Translations under genes and position numbers: made by a program | Shown: piece by piece, positions 36,387 to 45,765 of the stretch | Position numbering within the stretch: the first letter of the stretch is position 1 | Layout: each line of letters starts with the position of its first letter | The notes under the pieces: model-generated | Seen by the model: only the letters and a program-made list of their open reading frames with translations | Database searches by the model: none | What the model was told of the DNA's origin: nothing | Assembly: GCA_017887325.1 (NCBI GenBank) | Contig: JAGHIE010000012.1 | Span: 1 to 64,000 of the forward strand | Reading direction: 5' to 3' | From: Oscillospiraceae bacterium | GTDB taxonomy: Bacteria > Bacillota > Clostridia > Oscillospirales > Ruminococcaceae | DNA length: 64,000 bases

Positions 36387-36397
36387 TTTGTTATCAA

Positions 36398-36679
36398 CTA
36401 TTGAGCAGCGTAAACGCTTACTTTTTTGCGGTCACGACCAACGCGTTCAAATCTTACAACACCGTCGATTTTAGCAAATAATGTATCGTCAGAACCACGA
36501 CCAACATTTTCGCCTGGGTGAATGTGAGTACCACGTTGTCTTACTAAGATGTTACCAGCTAAAACGAATTGACCGTCAGCACGTTTTGCACCTAATCTTT
36601 TAGATTCAGAGTCACGTCCGTTTTTAGTAGAACCAACACCTTTTTTATGAGCAAAAAATTGCATACTTAACTTTAACAT
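36398..36679 (-). CDS. rpmA: Ribosomal protein L27
   Basis: Large-subunit protein near the peptidyl-transferase centre. The 93-aa product begins [20 protein letters not shown]. The first nine residues match the Bacillota extension removed by Prp before assembly, with the cut expected between FA and HKKG. Its protease is encoded 2 bases upstream. Typical order L21-Prp-L27. Confidence 0.97.
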   Translation of the reverse strand: MLKLSMQFFAHKKGVGSTKNGRDSESKRLGAKRADGQFVLAGNILVRQRGTHIHPGENVGRGSDDTLFAKIDGVVRFERVGRDRKKVSVYAAQ

Positions 36680-36681
36680 AC

Positions 36682-36999
36682 TTACACCTCCGAAATTGTG
36701 AGTTTAATTGTTCCATGATAATCTTCTGATAATAACTTCAAGTGCATATAAAACGCTTGTAAAAAGGCAACAGCACAGCTATTATCACCATCAGGTAATG
36801 AAAGTTTAATTTCATTATCTAAAACTACAACATCAGCATCAACTTTTAGAATTTCTGTAATTCCATTAGCTGTGCATTGCAAAGCTGATGTCACACTAGC
36901 ACATACAATGTCTTGTCCAAAATCGGCAAAACCTGCATGTCCTGAAACTGAGAATCCTTTATAAACACCATTTTGTTTATAAAACACTGCATTAATCAT
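36682..36999 (-). CDS. prp: Ribosomal-processing cysteine protease Prp
   Basis: Cleaves the N-terminal extension of L27. The 105-aa protein has the catalytic pair in [18 protein letters not shown], with a histidine near residue 21 and a cysteine near 33. It lies between rplU and rpmA with gaps of 5 and 2 bases, as in other Bacillota. Confidence 0.93.
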   Translation of the reverse strand: MINAVFYKQNGVYKGFSVSGHAGFADFGQDIVCASVTSALQCTANGITEILKVDADVVVLDNEIKLSLPDGDNSCAVAFLQAFYMHLKLLSEDYHGTIKLTISEV

Positions 37000-37004
37000 A
37001 TTAA

Positions 37005-37316
37005 TTAAGCGTTGATAGATTCAATTCTTACTTTAGTGTAAGCTTGTCTGTGACCCATTTTACGAGAAGAAGATTTTTTAGGTTTGTAAGTAAATACAGT
37101 GATTTTTTTACCTTTACCGTTTTTAACAACTGTAGCTTTTACTGTTGCATTTTCAACGTAAGGAGCACCAACAACCATACCATCTTCTTTAGCGATAGCA
37201 ACAACTTTATCAAAGTTTACTTCTGCATTTTCTTCAACATTTAATTTTTCGATGAAGATTTCATCGCCTTCGTTTACACGATATTGTTTTCCACCTGTTT
37301 CAATTACTGCGTACAT
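37005..37316 (-). CDS. rplU: Ribosomal protein L21
   Basis: The 103-aa product starts [18 protein letters not shown] and ends with the [16 protein letters not shown] block, both typical. The ATG at 37316 is chosen because AGGTG lies a few bases ahead; the track's extra residues come from the ribosome site. It leads the rplU-prp-rpmA operon behind a structured leader. Confidence 0.97.
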   Translation of the reverse strand: MYAVIETGGKQYRVNEGDEIFIEKLNVEENAEVNFDKVVAIAKEDGMVVGAPYVENATVKATVVKNGKGKKITVFTYKPKKSSSRKMGHRQAYTKVRIESINA

Positions 37317-37410
37317 TCTATAAGGCACCTGCCTTTTCTATAATCTCGCTATGTTCTAAGGTGTTATACAATAAAAAATTGCATAACTTTAAAACCCGAC
37401 ATATGCGGCA
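37317..37410 (-). promoter_or_regulatory. L21-type ribosomal leader
   Basis: The 5' UTR of rplU holds conserved-looking pieces: CGCATATGTCGGGTT near its start and GCGAGATTATAG then GGCAGGTGCC near its end, the last including the ribosome site. These fit the L21 leader described in Bacillota, through which excess L21 is thought to lower its own synthesis. Assigned from memory of the motif, not by a covariance search. Confidence 0.6.
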
Positions 37411-37415
37411 AGATA

Positions 37416-37444
37416 ATTTTATCATAAATGCAATTTTAAGTCAA
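37416..37444 (-). promoter_or_regulatory. Promoter of the rplU operon
   Basis: On the minus strand TTGACT (37439-37444), a 17-base spacer and TAAAAT (37416-37421). Confidence 0.78.
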
Positions 37445-37486
37445 CATTTTTATGATATCAAAATCGTATAATTTGTTTTAACTAAA

Positions 37487-38236
37487 TTACACCATTTTAG
37501 ACATATCGTACATACCAGGCATTTTATCTTTTAAAAAGATAGCAGCATTAATACTACCAACAGCAAAAATTTCTTTACTCATAGCTTGATGTTTTAAAGA
37601 AATGATTTCATCATGGCCTGCAAATATAACTTCGTGTTCACCAACAATAGTTCCACCTCTTACAGCATGAATACCTATTTCGTTCTTATCTCTTTTAACT
37701 CTCTTTGAATGTCTATCATAAGTATAATTTAAACTATTATCCATAGTTTCATTAATAGCATCTGCAATCATTAAAGCTGTTCCACTTGGTGCATCTATTT
37801 TTTGATTATGGTGTTTTTCAATAATTTCAATATCAAATTGACCACCTAATATTTCAGTAGCTTTTTTTGCTAAGTTTACTAATAAATTAACACCCAATGA
37901 CATATTAAAAGAGAAGAAAATAGGAATTTGTTTAGAACATTCATTTATATATTCTATTTGTTCTTTAGAAAATCCAGTAGTTGCCAAAACAACTGGTGTA
38001 TTTGTTTTTATTGCATAATCCATTAAATCGTTTAATAGATCAGGATTTGAAAAATCAATTATAACATCTGCTTTACCGTCAAATTCGCTTGGTTTTGCGT
38101 AAATTGGAAAATCACTATATGTTTGTGTATATTTATCAAATCCAGCAACAACTAAACAATCATCTCTCTCGTCAATACATCTGCTTATAACTTTACCCAT
38201 TTTACCATTTGCGCCACTTAATATAATCTTAGTCAT
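37487..38236 (-). CDS. dapB: 4-Hydroxy-tetrahydrodipicolinate reductase
   Basis: Third enzyme of diaminopimelate synthesis, NAD(P)H dependent. The 249-aa protein has the Rossmann loop GANGKMGKV at the start. The catalytic block EIIEKHHNQKIDAPSGTA lies at about 135-152. It is last of asd-dapA-dapB; a hairpin between dapA and dapB may lower its expression. No clear terminator follows. Confidence 0.95.
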   Translation of the reverse strand: MTKIILSGANGKMGKVISRCIDERDDCLVVAGFDKYTQTYSDFPIYAKPSEFDGKADVIIDFSNPDLLNDLMDYAIKTNTPVVLATTGFSKEQIEYINECSKQIPIFFSFNMSLGVNLLVNLAKKATEILGGQFDIEIIEKHHNQKIDAPSGTALMIADAINETMDNSLNYTYDRHSKRVKRDKNEIGIHAVRGGTIVGEHEVIFAGHDEIISLKHQAMSKEIFAVGSINAAIFLKDKMPGMYDMSKMV

Positions 38237-38267
38237 TTTCTTTCACTTCCTAAATCAAATAATTTAA

Positions 38268-38296
38268 TAAAAAGGGCAGAAAAATCTGCCCTTTAA
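38268..38296 (-). terminator. Intra-operon terminator-like hairpin between dapA and dapB
   Basis: AAAGGGCAGA pairs with TCTGCCCTTT around a four-base loop and is followed on the minus strand by a short interrupted T run. It may act as a partial terminator or as an RNA-stabilising end. Confidence 0.6.
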
Positions 38297-38306
38297 TACT
38301 TGTATA

Positions 38307-39200
38307 CTATTTTACTTCAATACCTGTATTAATTAATGTGTTTTTTAAAGTTTCAATATTAGCATCTGTCATTCTGTATAAAGGCATACGACATTCACCA
38401 ACATTCATACCCATCAAATTCATAGCTTCTTTAACAGGTATAGGATTTACATCAATAAATAAATCATTACATAAAGGTAATAAATCTAATTGTAACTTCA
38501 TACTTTCTTTAACTTTACCATCAAAATATAGTTGGCAAATATCATGAGTTTCTTTTGGTAAAACATTTGATAAAACAGAAATAACACCAATACAACCCAA
38601 AGATAACATAGGAACAATTTGATCATCGTTACCAGAATAAACATCTAAATTATCACCACATAAATGTCTAATCTTAGCAACTTGAGAAATATTACCACTA
38701 GCTTCCTTAACAGCTACTATATTAGGAACTTTTGACAATTCATAACAAGTTTCTGGTGTAATATTAACGCCTGTTCTACTAGCTACAGAATATACAATAA
38801 TAGGTAAATTTACACTTTCAGCTACCATTGTATAGTGTTTAATAAGACCTCTTTGAGAAGTTTTATTATAGTAAGGAGTAACTAATAATAAACCATCAGC
38901 ACCTAAAGCTTCTGCTTCTTTAGATAATTTGATACAGTAATTTGTATCATTACTACCAGTACCAGCAATTACAGGCACTCTTTTATTAGTATGCTCAACA
39001 GCAAACTTAATAACAGCACTGTGTTCATCATGGTCTAAAGTTGAAGATTCTCCAGTAGTACCACATATAATAATAGCATCTGTGTGATTTTCTATTTGAA
39101 AATCAATAAGTTCACCTAATTTTTCATAGTTAACAGACATATCCTCATTCATAGGAGTAACAATTGCCACGCCTGCACCAGTAAAAATTCTGTTTTTCAT
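38307..39200 (-). CDS. dapA: 4-Hydroxy-tetrahydrodipicolinate synthase
   Basis: Condenses pyruvate with aspartate semialdehyde. The 297-aa TIM-barrel protein has ICGTTGESSTLDHDEH, the conserved tyrosine in VTPYYNK, and the Schiff-base lysine in VAVKEASGN near residue 165. Second gene of the lysine-riboswitch operon, 54 bases after asd. Confidence 0.96.
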   Translation of the reverse strand: MKNRIFTGAGVAIVTPMNEDMSVNYEKLGELIDFQIENHTDAIIICGTTGESSTLDHDEHSAVIKFAVEHTNKRVPVIAGTGSNDTNYCIKLSKEAEALGADGLLLVTPYYNKTSQRGLIKHYTMVAESVNLPIIVYSVASRTGVNITPETCYELSKVPNIVAVKEASGNISQVAKIRHLCGDNLDVYSGNDDQIVPMLSLGCIGVISVLSNVLPKETHDICQLYFDGKVKESMKLQLDLLPLCNDLFIDVNPIPVKEAMNLMGMNVGECRMPLYRMTDANIETLKNTLINTGIEVK

Positions 39201-39254
39201 TAAAAAATTCCTCCAATAATTAATTTAATAATGTATATTATTAAATTTTAATAA

Positions 39255-40334
39255 TTAGTCCATAAAGCCTTGTGCTGTAAGTAATTCTGCTAATAAAACA
39301 GCTCCACCAGCAGCACCTCTTAATGTGTTGTGTGACATACAAACAAATTTATAATCATATTGTGTATCTTCTCTTAATCTACCAATTGATACTGCCATAC
39401 CATTTTCAAGTTCTCTAGCAGTTTTGATTTGTGGTTGATTATCTTCTTCAAAATAATGTAGGAATTGTTTTGGTGCACTTGGTAAATTTAATCTTTGTGC
39501 TTCACCAGCAAAATTATTCCATTTTTCTTTTATTTCTTCTACGCTTGGTTTTTTATCAAAAGAAACGAAAACTGCAGCTGTATGACCATCACTTACTGGA
39601 ACTCTGAAACATTGAGTTGTAATAGCTGGAGTTGTTGCGTCTACAATTTCATCGCCTTCAACTTTACCCCATAATTTTAATGGTTCTTTTTCAGATTTTT
39701 CTTCTTCTCCACCAATGAATGGGATTAGATTATCAACCATTTCTGGCCATGTTTCAAAAGTTTTTCCAGCACCTGATATAGCTTGATATGTACATGCTAA
39801 AACTTTAGTAATACCATATTCCATTAAAGGATGTAAAGCAGGAACATAGCTTTGTAATGAACAGTTTGATTTTACAGCTACAAATCCTTTTTTTGTACCT
39901 AATCTTTTTCTTTGTGCATCAATAATAGCTGTATGATCAGCATTGATTTCAGGAACAATCATAGGAACATCTTTTGTATGTCTATGCGCAGAGTTGTTTG
40001 AAACAACTGGACATTCTGCTTTTGCATAATCTTCTTCTAATTTTTTAATTTCATCTTTTTTCATGTCAACAGCACAGAAAACAAAATCAACTAAACCAGC
40101 TATTTTTTCTATATCGCTAGTTGCATCAAAAACAACCATATTTTTCATATTTTCTGGCATAGGTGTTTTCATAGCCCATCTATTGCCAACAGCTTCTTCA
40201 TAAGTTTTTCCAGCACTTCTTGAAGATGCTGCTAAAGCTTTTACTTCAAACCAAGGATGATTTTCAAGTAAACTAGCAAATCTTTGACCTACCATGCCTG
40301 TTGCCCCAATTATACCTACATTATATTTTTTCAT
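39255..40334 (-). CDS. asd: Aspartate-semialdehyde dehydrogenase
   Basis: Reduces aspartyl phosphate to aspartate semialdehyde. The 359-aa protein has GATGMVGQRF at the start, the catalytic cysteine in KSNCSLQ and the histidine in SDGHTAAVF. The length and these blocks fit the archaeal/fungal-like Asd subtype found in many Clostridia. The ATG at 40334 follows GGGAGG. It leads asd-dapA-dapB directly after the riboswitch terminator. Confidence 0.94.
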   Translation of the reverse strand: MKKYNVGIIGATGMVGQRFASLLENHPWFEVKALAASSRSAGKTYEEAVGNRWAMKTPMPENMKNMVVFDATSDIEKIAGLVDFVFCAVDMKKDEIKKLEEDYAKAECPVVSNNSAHRHTKDVPMIVPEINADHTAIIDAQRKRLGTKKGFVAVKSNCSLQSYVPALHPLMEYGITKVLACTYQAISGAGKTFETWPEMVDNLIPFIGGEEEKSEKEPLKLWGKVEGDEIVDATTPAITTQCFRVPVSDGHTAAVFVSFDKKPSVEEIKEKWNNFAGEAQRLNLPSAPKQFLHYFEEDNQPQIKTARELENGMAVSIGRLREDTQYDYKFVCMSHNTLRGAAGGAVLLAELLTAQGFMD

Positions 40335-40401
40335 ACTACTAAACCTCCCATTTTTACAAACCAACTTCTACACCTATAAAATAATATTTTTATAAAAATG
40401 C

Positions 40402-40424
40402 AAAAAACCGGTTGAAAACCGGTT
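40402..40424 (-). terminator. Lysine-riboswitch terminator
   Basis: AACCGGT pairs with ACCGGTT around a short loop, followed by a T run on the minus strand, between the riboswitch aptamer and asd. It should form when lysine is bound. Confidence 0.8.
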
Positions 40425-40499
40425 CATCTTATTATATAATAGAAAAGTTCACGACACATATATGCAAATAAAAGACTATTTTATACATTTAATGCAAAT

Positions 40500-40705
40500 A
40501 GGCCGGTAGCTCTCCATCTCTACAAAAAGATGACAATTTCATGCTTATTAAACATGAAATCAGGATAATATTCTCGCTAAAACTTCTTAAAAATAAGAAC
40601 AAATATTTCCTTCGGCAAATTTCCCTTTCTCATAAACATCAAACGGCTAGCGAAACCTATTTTATGACACTCTTTAAATTTGCGACCTCTATCCGATTAC
40701 TCATT
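40500..40705 (-). promoter_or_regulatory. Lysine riboswitch (L box)
   Basis: The minus strand reads, in order, GATAGAGGTCGCA, AAAGAGTG, GAGAAAGGGAA, TTTGCCGAAGG, and near the end TGTCATC and TGGAGAGCTACC. These are the conserved core pieces of the lysine aptamer, with the long hairpin arms between them. It sits between the promoter and the terminator upstream of asd. Lysine would stop transcription of the DAP/lysine genes. Confidence 0.92.
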
Positions 40706-40713
40706 ATGCACTT

Positions 40714-40742
40714 ATAATATCATCTTATAAAGAGTATGTCAA
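40714..40742 (-). promoter_or_regulatory. Promoter of the lysine-riboswitch operon
   Basis: On the minus strand TTGACA (40737-40742), a 17-base spacer and TATTAT (40714-40719), just before the aptamer. Confidence 0.78.
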
Positions 40743-40862
40743 CCATTTTAAACATTTATTTTTTATACTTTAAAACAGTTATAGAAATTTTTTCACAAAG
40801 CTGTTATAATCTATATTATGTGTCTTTTATTATAAATGTTACTTATAAAGGAGTATAAACTT

Positions 40863-41891
40863 ATGAAAACTCATGATTTTTTCTATGAACTTCCAGAAGA
40901 ACTTATAGCACAAACTCCAATTGAACCAAGAGATCATTCTAGATTACTATACTGTAATAAAGAAACAGGCGAAGTTTGTGATAAACATTTTTACGATATT
41001 ATAGATTATTTAAATGAAGGTGACTTATTAGTAGTAAACAATTCTAGAGTTTTACCTGCTAGATTATACGGAAAAAAACTAGAAACAGGTTCTAATATGG
41101 AACTATTATTACTAGAACAAAAAGGCACTTTATTATGGGAAACTCTAGTTAAACCTGGTAAAAAAGCAAAAGTTGGTGCAAAATTTTCTTTTGGTGACGG
41201 ACTTTTGATAGGTGAAATTGTTGAAGTTAAAGATGATGGTAACAGACTAATTAAATTTGAATGTGAAGATAATTTTTTCACAACACTAGATAAGATAGGA
41301 CAAATGCCTTTACCACCATATATAACAGAAAAATTAGAAGATAAAGAAAGATATCAAACAGTATATTCTAAAGAAATAGGGTCTTCTGCTGCACCTACAG
41401 CTGGTTTACATTTTACAGACGAACTTATGCAAAAAATTAAAGATAAAGGTGTAAATATAGCAGAAGTTACACTACATGTTGGTTTAGGTACATTTAGACC
41501 AGTAAAGGCTGATGAAATAACAGAACATAAAATGCATTCAGAACATTATTTTATGTCACAAGAGACAGCTGATATGATAAACGAAACAAAAAAAAGAGGT
41601 AATAAAGTTATTGCTGTAGGTACAACTTCTTGCAGAACTTTAGAAAGCGTTGCAACATTTAATGATGGTCAAATAGTTGCAGGAGAAGGTTATACTGATA
41701 TCTTTATTTATCCAGGGTATAAATTCAAAGTATTAGATGGTTTAATCACTAATTTCCATTTACCAGAAAGTACATTAATTATGTTAGTTAGTGCTTTTTA
41801 TGGTTATGAAAATACAATGAAAGCATATAAATATGCTGTAGAAAATAAATACCGATTTTTCAGTTTTGGAGATGCAATGATATTAATATAG
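40863..41891 (+). CDS. queA: S-adenosylmethionine:tRNA ribosyltransferase-isomerase
   Basis: Adds the epoxycyclopentane-diol ring from SAM to preQ1-modified tRNA, the second-last step of queuosine synthesis. The 342-aa protein has [19 protein letters not shown] at the start, and [16 protein letters not shown] and [15 protein letters not shown] later, all diagnostic. The ATG at 40863 follows AAAGGAG. tgt follows 10 bases later. Confidence 0.96.
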   Translation: MKTHDFFYELPEELIAQTPIEPRDHSRLLYCNKETGEVCDKHFYDIIDYLNEGDLLVVNNSRVLPARLYGKKLETGSNMELLLLEQKGTLLWETLVKPGKKAKVGAKFSFGDGLLIGEIVEVKDDGNRLIKFECEDNFFTTLDKIGQMPLPPYITEKLEDKERYQTVYSKEIGSSAAPTAGLHFTDELMQKIKDKGVNIAEVTLHVGLGTFRPVKADEITEHKMHSEHYFMSQETADMINETKKRGNKVIAVGTTSCRTLESVATFNDGQIVAGEGYTDIFIYPGYKFKVLDGLITNFHLPESTLIMLVSAFYGYENTMKAYKYAVENKYRFFSFGDAMILI

Positions 41892-41901
41892 GAGGTTTTT
41901 A

Positions 41902-43035
41902 ATGTATACTTTAATAAAAAAACAAGGAAAAGCAAGACGTGGTGAATTTAAAACAGTTCACGGTACTGTTCAATTACCAGCTTTTATGAATGTAGGTACA
42001 TCTGCTGCAATCAAAGGTGGTATATCTTCATATGACTTAAATGATGAATTAAAATGTCAAGTTGAATTGTGTAATACATATCACTTACATATAAGACCTG
42101 GTGATAAAGTTGTAAAAAAACTTGGTGGTTTACATAAATTTATGGGTTGGAATAAACCTATTTTAACAGATAGTGGAGGATTCCAAGTATTTTCATTAGC
42201 AAAACTTCGTACAATTAAAGAAGAAGGTGTGTATTTTAGTTCACATGTTGATGGTCGCAAAATTTTTATGGGACCTGAAGAAAGTATGCAAATCCAATCA
42301 AATTTAGGTTCAACAATTGCAATGGCTTTTGATGAATGTGTAGAAAACCCATCTACTTTGGAATATGCAACACAATCATGTGCTAGAACTGTTCGTTGGT
42401 TAAAAAGATGTAAAGAGGAAATGGATAGATTAAATAGCTTACCAGATACAATAAACCCACATCAAATGTTATTTGGTATAAATCAAGGTTGTACATTTGA
42501 TGATTTAAGAATTGCTCACATGAAAGAAATTGCAAAACTTGATTTAGATGGATACGCAATAGGCGGTTTAGCTGTTGGTGAACCAGCACACGAAATGTAT
42601 AGAATAATAGATTCAGTTGAACCATATATGCCAGCTGATAAACCTAGATACTTAATGGGTGTAGGTACTCCTTGTAACATAATAGAAGCTGTTAGTCGAG
42701 GAGTAGATTTATTTGACTGTGTAATGCCTAGCCGTAATGCAAGACATGGACATTTAAATACTTGGAGTGGTATTAGAAATATAATGAATGCAAAATACGA
42801 ATTAGATGATTCTCCTATTGACGAAGAATGTGATTGTCCTACTTGTAGAAAACATTCAAGAGCTTACTTACGCCACTTATTCAAATCACATGAATTGTTA
42901 GCTATGCGTTTAGCTGTTATGCATAACTTATATTTCTATAACACACTTATGGAAAAAATTAGAAAAGCTATTGAAGAAGATAAATTTGATGAGTTTAAAG
43001 AAAAATATGTACCTTTACTAGATAAAAGAATTTAA
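41902..43035 (+). CDS. tgt: Queuine tRNA-ribosyltransferase
   Basis: Exchanges the wobble guanine of GUN-anticodon tRNAs for preQ1. The 377-aa protein has DSGGFQVFSL with the active-site Asp, the catalytic Asp in LFDCVMPSRNARHG, and the zinc site CDCPTCRKHSRAYLRHL. It is second in queA-tgt-mntP, with GGAGG ahead of the ATG. Confidence 0.96.
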   Translation: MYTLIKKQGKARRGEFKTVHGTVQLPAFMNVGTSAAIKGGISSYDLNDELKCQVELCNTYHLHIRPGDKVVKKLGGLHKFMGWNKPILTDSGGFQVFSLAKLRTIKEEGVYFSSHVDGRKIFMGPEESMQIQSNLGSTIAMAFDECVENPSTLEYATQSCARTVRWLKRCKEEMDRLNSLPDTINPHQMLFGINQGCTFDDLRIAHMKEIAKLDLDGYAIGGLAVGEPAHEMYRIIDSVEPYMPADKPRYLMGVGTPCNIIEAVSRGVDLFDCVMPSRNARHGHLNTWSGIRNIMNAKYELDDSPIDEECDCPTCRKHSRAYLRHLFKSHELLAMRLAVMHNLYFYNTLMEKIRKAIEEDKFDEFKEKYVPLLDKRI

Positions 43036-43058
43036 TTTATGAAAAAGGATTTTTTACT

Positions 43059-43616
43059 ATGAGCTTTTTTGACATTATTTTAATAGGCATAAGTCTTGCT
43101 ATGGACGCTGTATGTGTTTCTGTTTCAAACGGAATTAGTATGAAAGGAAATAAAATAAAGTTAGCAACTATAACATCTATCACATTTGGTATTTTTCAAG
43201 GAATTATGCCACTAATTGGTTTTTTTGCAGGTAGTTTATTTATAGATGCTTTCTCTAAATATAGTGTATATATTGTAGCTATAATCTTTTTAATACTTGG
43301 AGTTAAAATGATTTATGATGGTTTTAATGAAAAAGATGAAGATGAAACAATTACCAAAATAAGCTTTGGTATATTGATGATACAAGGTATAGCAACAAGT
43401 ATAGATGCTTTGGCTGTTGGCGTAGGATTTTGTGCTATTAAAGTTAACATTGTTACCTGCAGTTTAATAATTTGTTTTACTACTATTGTAATGACATTTA
43501 TAGCATTCCTATTAGGAAAAAAAATAAGAAAAGTTTTAAATAATAATGCTGAAATTTTTGCAGGAATACTCTTATTACTTATAGCTTTAAAAACATTAAT
43601 ATTTAATTTTATATAA
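43059..43616 (+). CDS. mntP: Manganese efflux pump MntP family
   Basis: A 185-aa protein with six hydrophobic segments in two repeats. The conserved acidic motifs LAMDAVCVSVSNG and SIDALAVGVGF fit Mn2+ binding in MntP. It lies 23 bases after tgt and before a terminator, so it is probably third in that operon. No yybP-ykoY riboswitch, the usual MntP control, is seen. Confidence 0.88.
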   Translation: MSFFDIILIGISLAMDAVCVSVSNGISMKGNKIKLATITSITFGIFQGIMPLIGFFAGSLFIDAFSKYSVYIVAIIFLILGVKMIYDGFNEKDEDETITKISFGILMIQGIATSIDALAVGVGFCAIKVNIVTCSLIICFTTIVMTFIAFLLGKKIRKVLNNNAEIFAGILLLLIALKTLIFNFI

Positions 43617-43650
43617 AAAAAAACAACGCAATTACTTGCGTTGTTTTTTT
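43614..43650. terminator. Bidirectional terminator
   Basis: AACAACGCAA pairs with TTGCGTTGTT around a short loop, with A and T runs outside. Confidence 0.85.
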
Positions 43651-43652
43651 AT

Positions 43653-44425
43653 TTATCCTTTTAAAAAAGCATGTAAATCTGACATATTATTATAATACAT
43701 ATCGTTAACCATAGTATTGTTTTCAAACTTCACATTATTAGTGTCATAATTTTTACTTGTAGGAATTTTCAACACAACTTCTGTGCCTTGTTGAAAGTTA
43801 GACTCTATACAAATTTCACCATTTAAAGCCTTGACTATCTCATTAACAATATATAAACCTATACCTGCTGAAGACTTAGAATAAGATTCGTTTGTAACTT
43901 TTTCTAACATCTCTGCTGTCATTCCAGTTCCATTATCTTTGACTGATATAATACATTTATCATCTTCTTCATCAACTGTAATATATATATTTCCATCTTC
44001 TTTTATTGCTTTTAGAGAGTTATTTATTAAATTAAAAATAACTGCTGACAGCCATTGTAAATCAATATTTATAAAAACTAATTTATCAATTTTACTTTGA
44101 AAGAAAATAATTTTTTTATCTAAAATTTTATTAGATATATCAACAATTTGCCTTAATTCTTTTTGAACACAAATGATACTTTTTTTTGAATTGTTTATTT
44201 GATTATTTTTTATCTTTATATATAAATCCATATTACTGGTATTTTTTATCATATTGTAACAATTAGATGATAATGTTTGAAATATTTCATCTAGTTGCTC
44301 TTTTTCATTTTCACCTAAATATTCTCTAATATATTCTATTCCATTATACAGAGAAAAAACATTTTGATTGTATACTTTTAAAAATTCTAATAAAGTGTTA
44401 TTTTCACAAAGTTCTATTTTTTCAT
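43653..44425 (-). pseudogene. GHKL-ATPase sensor-kinase-like gene, apparently frameshifted after the start codon
   Basis: The intact ORF (43653-44252) gives 199 aa with a HATPase domain: N box NLINNSLKAI, G1 DNGTGM and G2 SAGIGLYIVNE. Translation of the same frame stays open upstream to about 44415 (NTLLEFLKVYNQNVFSLYNG and on), with no ATG, GTG or TTG. The obvious start, AAAGGACTTTAACATG at 44425, is one base out of frame: ATG is followed by six A and then TAG. Seven A would join them into about 257 aa. No HisKA histidine is visible. It may be a real mutation, slippage-controlled, or an assembly error. Confidence 0.7.
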
Positions 44426-44626
44426 GTTAAAGTCCTTTTTTATAAAATTATTCTATAAATAACACTACTATTATATGTTTTTTAAGTTAAAAAGTAAATA
44501 GAAAAATAATTCCATTTTTTAAGTATTAAAATTATACAATTTATACAACATTAATTAAAACGCATATTGTTTACATTAATTTTATAATTATTTTCATAAA
44601 AATATAGTTAAATTTTTATCAAAGTC

Positions 44627-44655
44627 TTGTATTATTTTTAAAATTGGTATAAAAT
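44627..44655 (+). promoter_or_regulatory. Promoter of gapA
   Basis: TTGTAT (44627-44632), a 17-base spacer and TAAAAT (44650-44655) end 33 bases before the gapA start. The rest of 44426-44626 is AT-rich with no ORF or hairpin noted. Confidence 0.65.
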
Positions 44656-44688
44656 ATAATAGTAAAAAAATATTGGAGGTTTTCAATT

Positions 44689-45708
44689 ATGGCAGTTAAA
44701 GTAGCTATTAACGGTTTTGGCCGTATTGGTCGTCTAGCTTTTAGACAAATGTTTGGCGCAGAAGGATATGAAGTTGTTGCAATCAACGACTTAACAGCTC
44801 CTAAAATGCTTGCACATTTATTAAAATACGATTCAGCACAAGGCAGATATGCTCTAGCTGATAAAGTAGAAGCTAAAGAATCTTCTATCGTAGTAGACGG
44901 CAAAGAAATCAAAATTTACTCAGAAGCTGATGCTTCTAAATTAACTTGGGGTGAAGTAGACGTAGAAGTTGTATTAGAATGTACAGGTTTCTACTGCTCT
45001 AAAGCTAAATCTCAAGCTCACATCGATGCAGGTGCTAAAAAAGTTGTTATTTCTGCTCCAGCAGGTAACGATCTAAAAACAATCGTTTACAGCGTAAACG
45101 AAGGTACATTAACAGCTGAAGATACAATCATTTCTGCTGCTTCTTGTACAACAAACTGCTTAGCTCCTATGGCTAACGCTTTAAACAAATATGCACCAAT
45201 CAAATCTGGTATCATGTCAACAATCCATGCTTACACAGGTGACCAAATGATCTTAGACGGTCCTCACAGAAAAGGTGACTTAAGAAGAGCTAGAGCTGGC
45301 GCTGTAAACATCGTTCCTAACTCAACAGGTGCTGCTAAAGCTATCGGTTTAGTTATTCCAGAATTAAACGGTAAATTAATCGGTTCTGCACAACGTGTTC
45401 CAGTTCCAACAGGTTCTACAACAATCTTAGTTGCAGTTGTTGAAGGTAAAGACGTAACAGTTGAAGGTATCAATGCTGCAATGAAAGCTGCTGCTTCTGA
45501 TTCTTTCGGTTACACAGAAGAAGAATTAGTATCTTCTGATATCGTTGGTATCACATATGGTTCATTATTTGATGCTACTCAAACAATGGTATCTAAAGTT
45601 GCTGATGATTTATACGAAGTACAAGTTGTTGCTTGGTATGACAATGAAAACTCTTACACAAGCCAAATGGTTCGTACAATCAAACACTTTGCTGAATTAT
45701 CAAAATAA
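44689..45708 (+). CDS. gapA: Glyceraldehyde-3-phosphate dehydrogenase
   Basis: Glycolytic NAD-dependent dehydrogenase. The 339-aa protein has [13 protein letters not shown] at the start, the catalytic cysteine in [12 protein letters not shown] (about 155) and [15 protein letters not shown] near the end. TTGGAGG precedes the ATG. Codon choice is visibly more GC-rich than in neighbours, in line with very high expression. Monocistronic with its own promoter and terminator, apart from pgk/tpi. Confidence 0.97.
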   Translation: MAVKVAINGFGRIGRLAFRQMFGAEGYEVVAINDLTAPKMLAHLLKYDSAQGRYALADKVEAKESSIVVDGKEIKIYSEADASKLTWGEVDVEVVLECTGFYCSKAKSQAHIDAGAKKVVISAPAGNDLKTIVYSVNEGTLTAEDTIISAASCTTNCLAPMANALNKYAPIKSGIMSTIHAYTGDQMILDGPHRKGDLRRARAGAVNIVPNSTGAAKAIGLVIPELNGKLIGSAQRVPVPTGSTTILVAVVEGKDVTVEGINAAMKAAASDSFGYTEEELVSSDIVGITYGSLFDATQTMVSKVADDLYEVQVVAWYDNENSYTSQMVRTIKHFAELSK

Positions 45709-45726
45709 TTTAATTTAAAGTGAATA

Positions 45727-45762
45727 TTTAAAGAGCACTCAATTAAGAGTGCTCTTTTTATT
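45727..45762. terminator. Bidirectional terminator
   Basis: AAAGAGCACTC pairs with GAGTGCTCTTT around AATTAA with flanking A and T runs. Shared by gapA and the anti-sigma gene. Confidence 0.87.
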
Positions 45763-45765
45763 TTA

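Noticed and set aside
40335-40862. T-box leader upstream of asd
   Set aside because: The AGGGTGGNACCGCG core is missing, and the lysine-riboswitch core elements are present in order.
44426-44626. Additional gene or RNA between the broken kinase gene and gapA
   Set aside because: Only AT-rich sequence with stops in all frames and no convincing hairpin.
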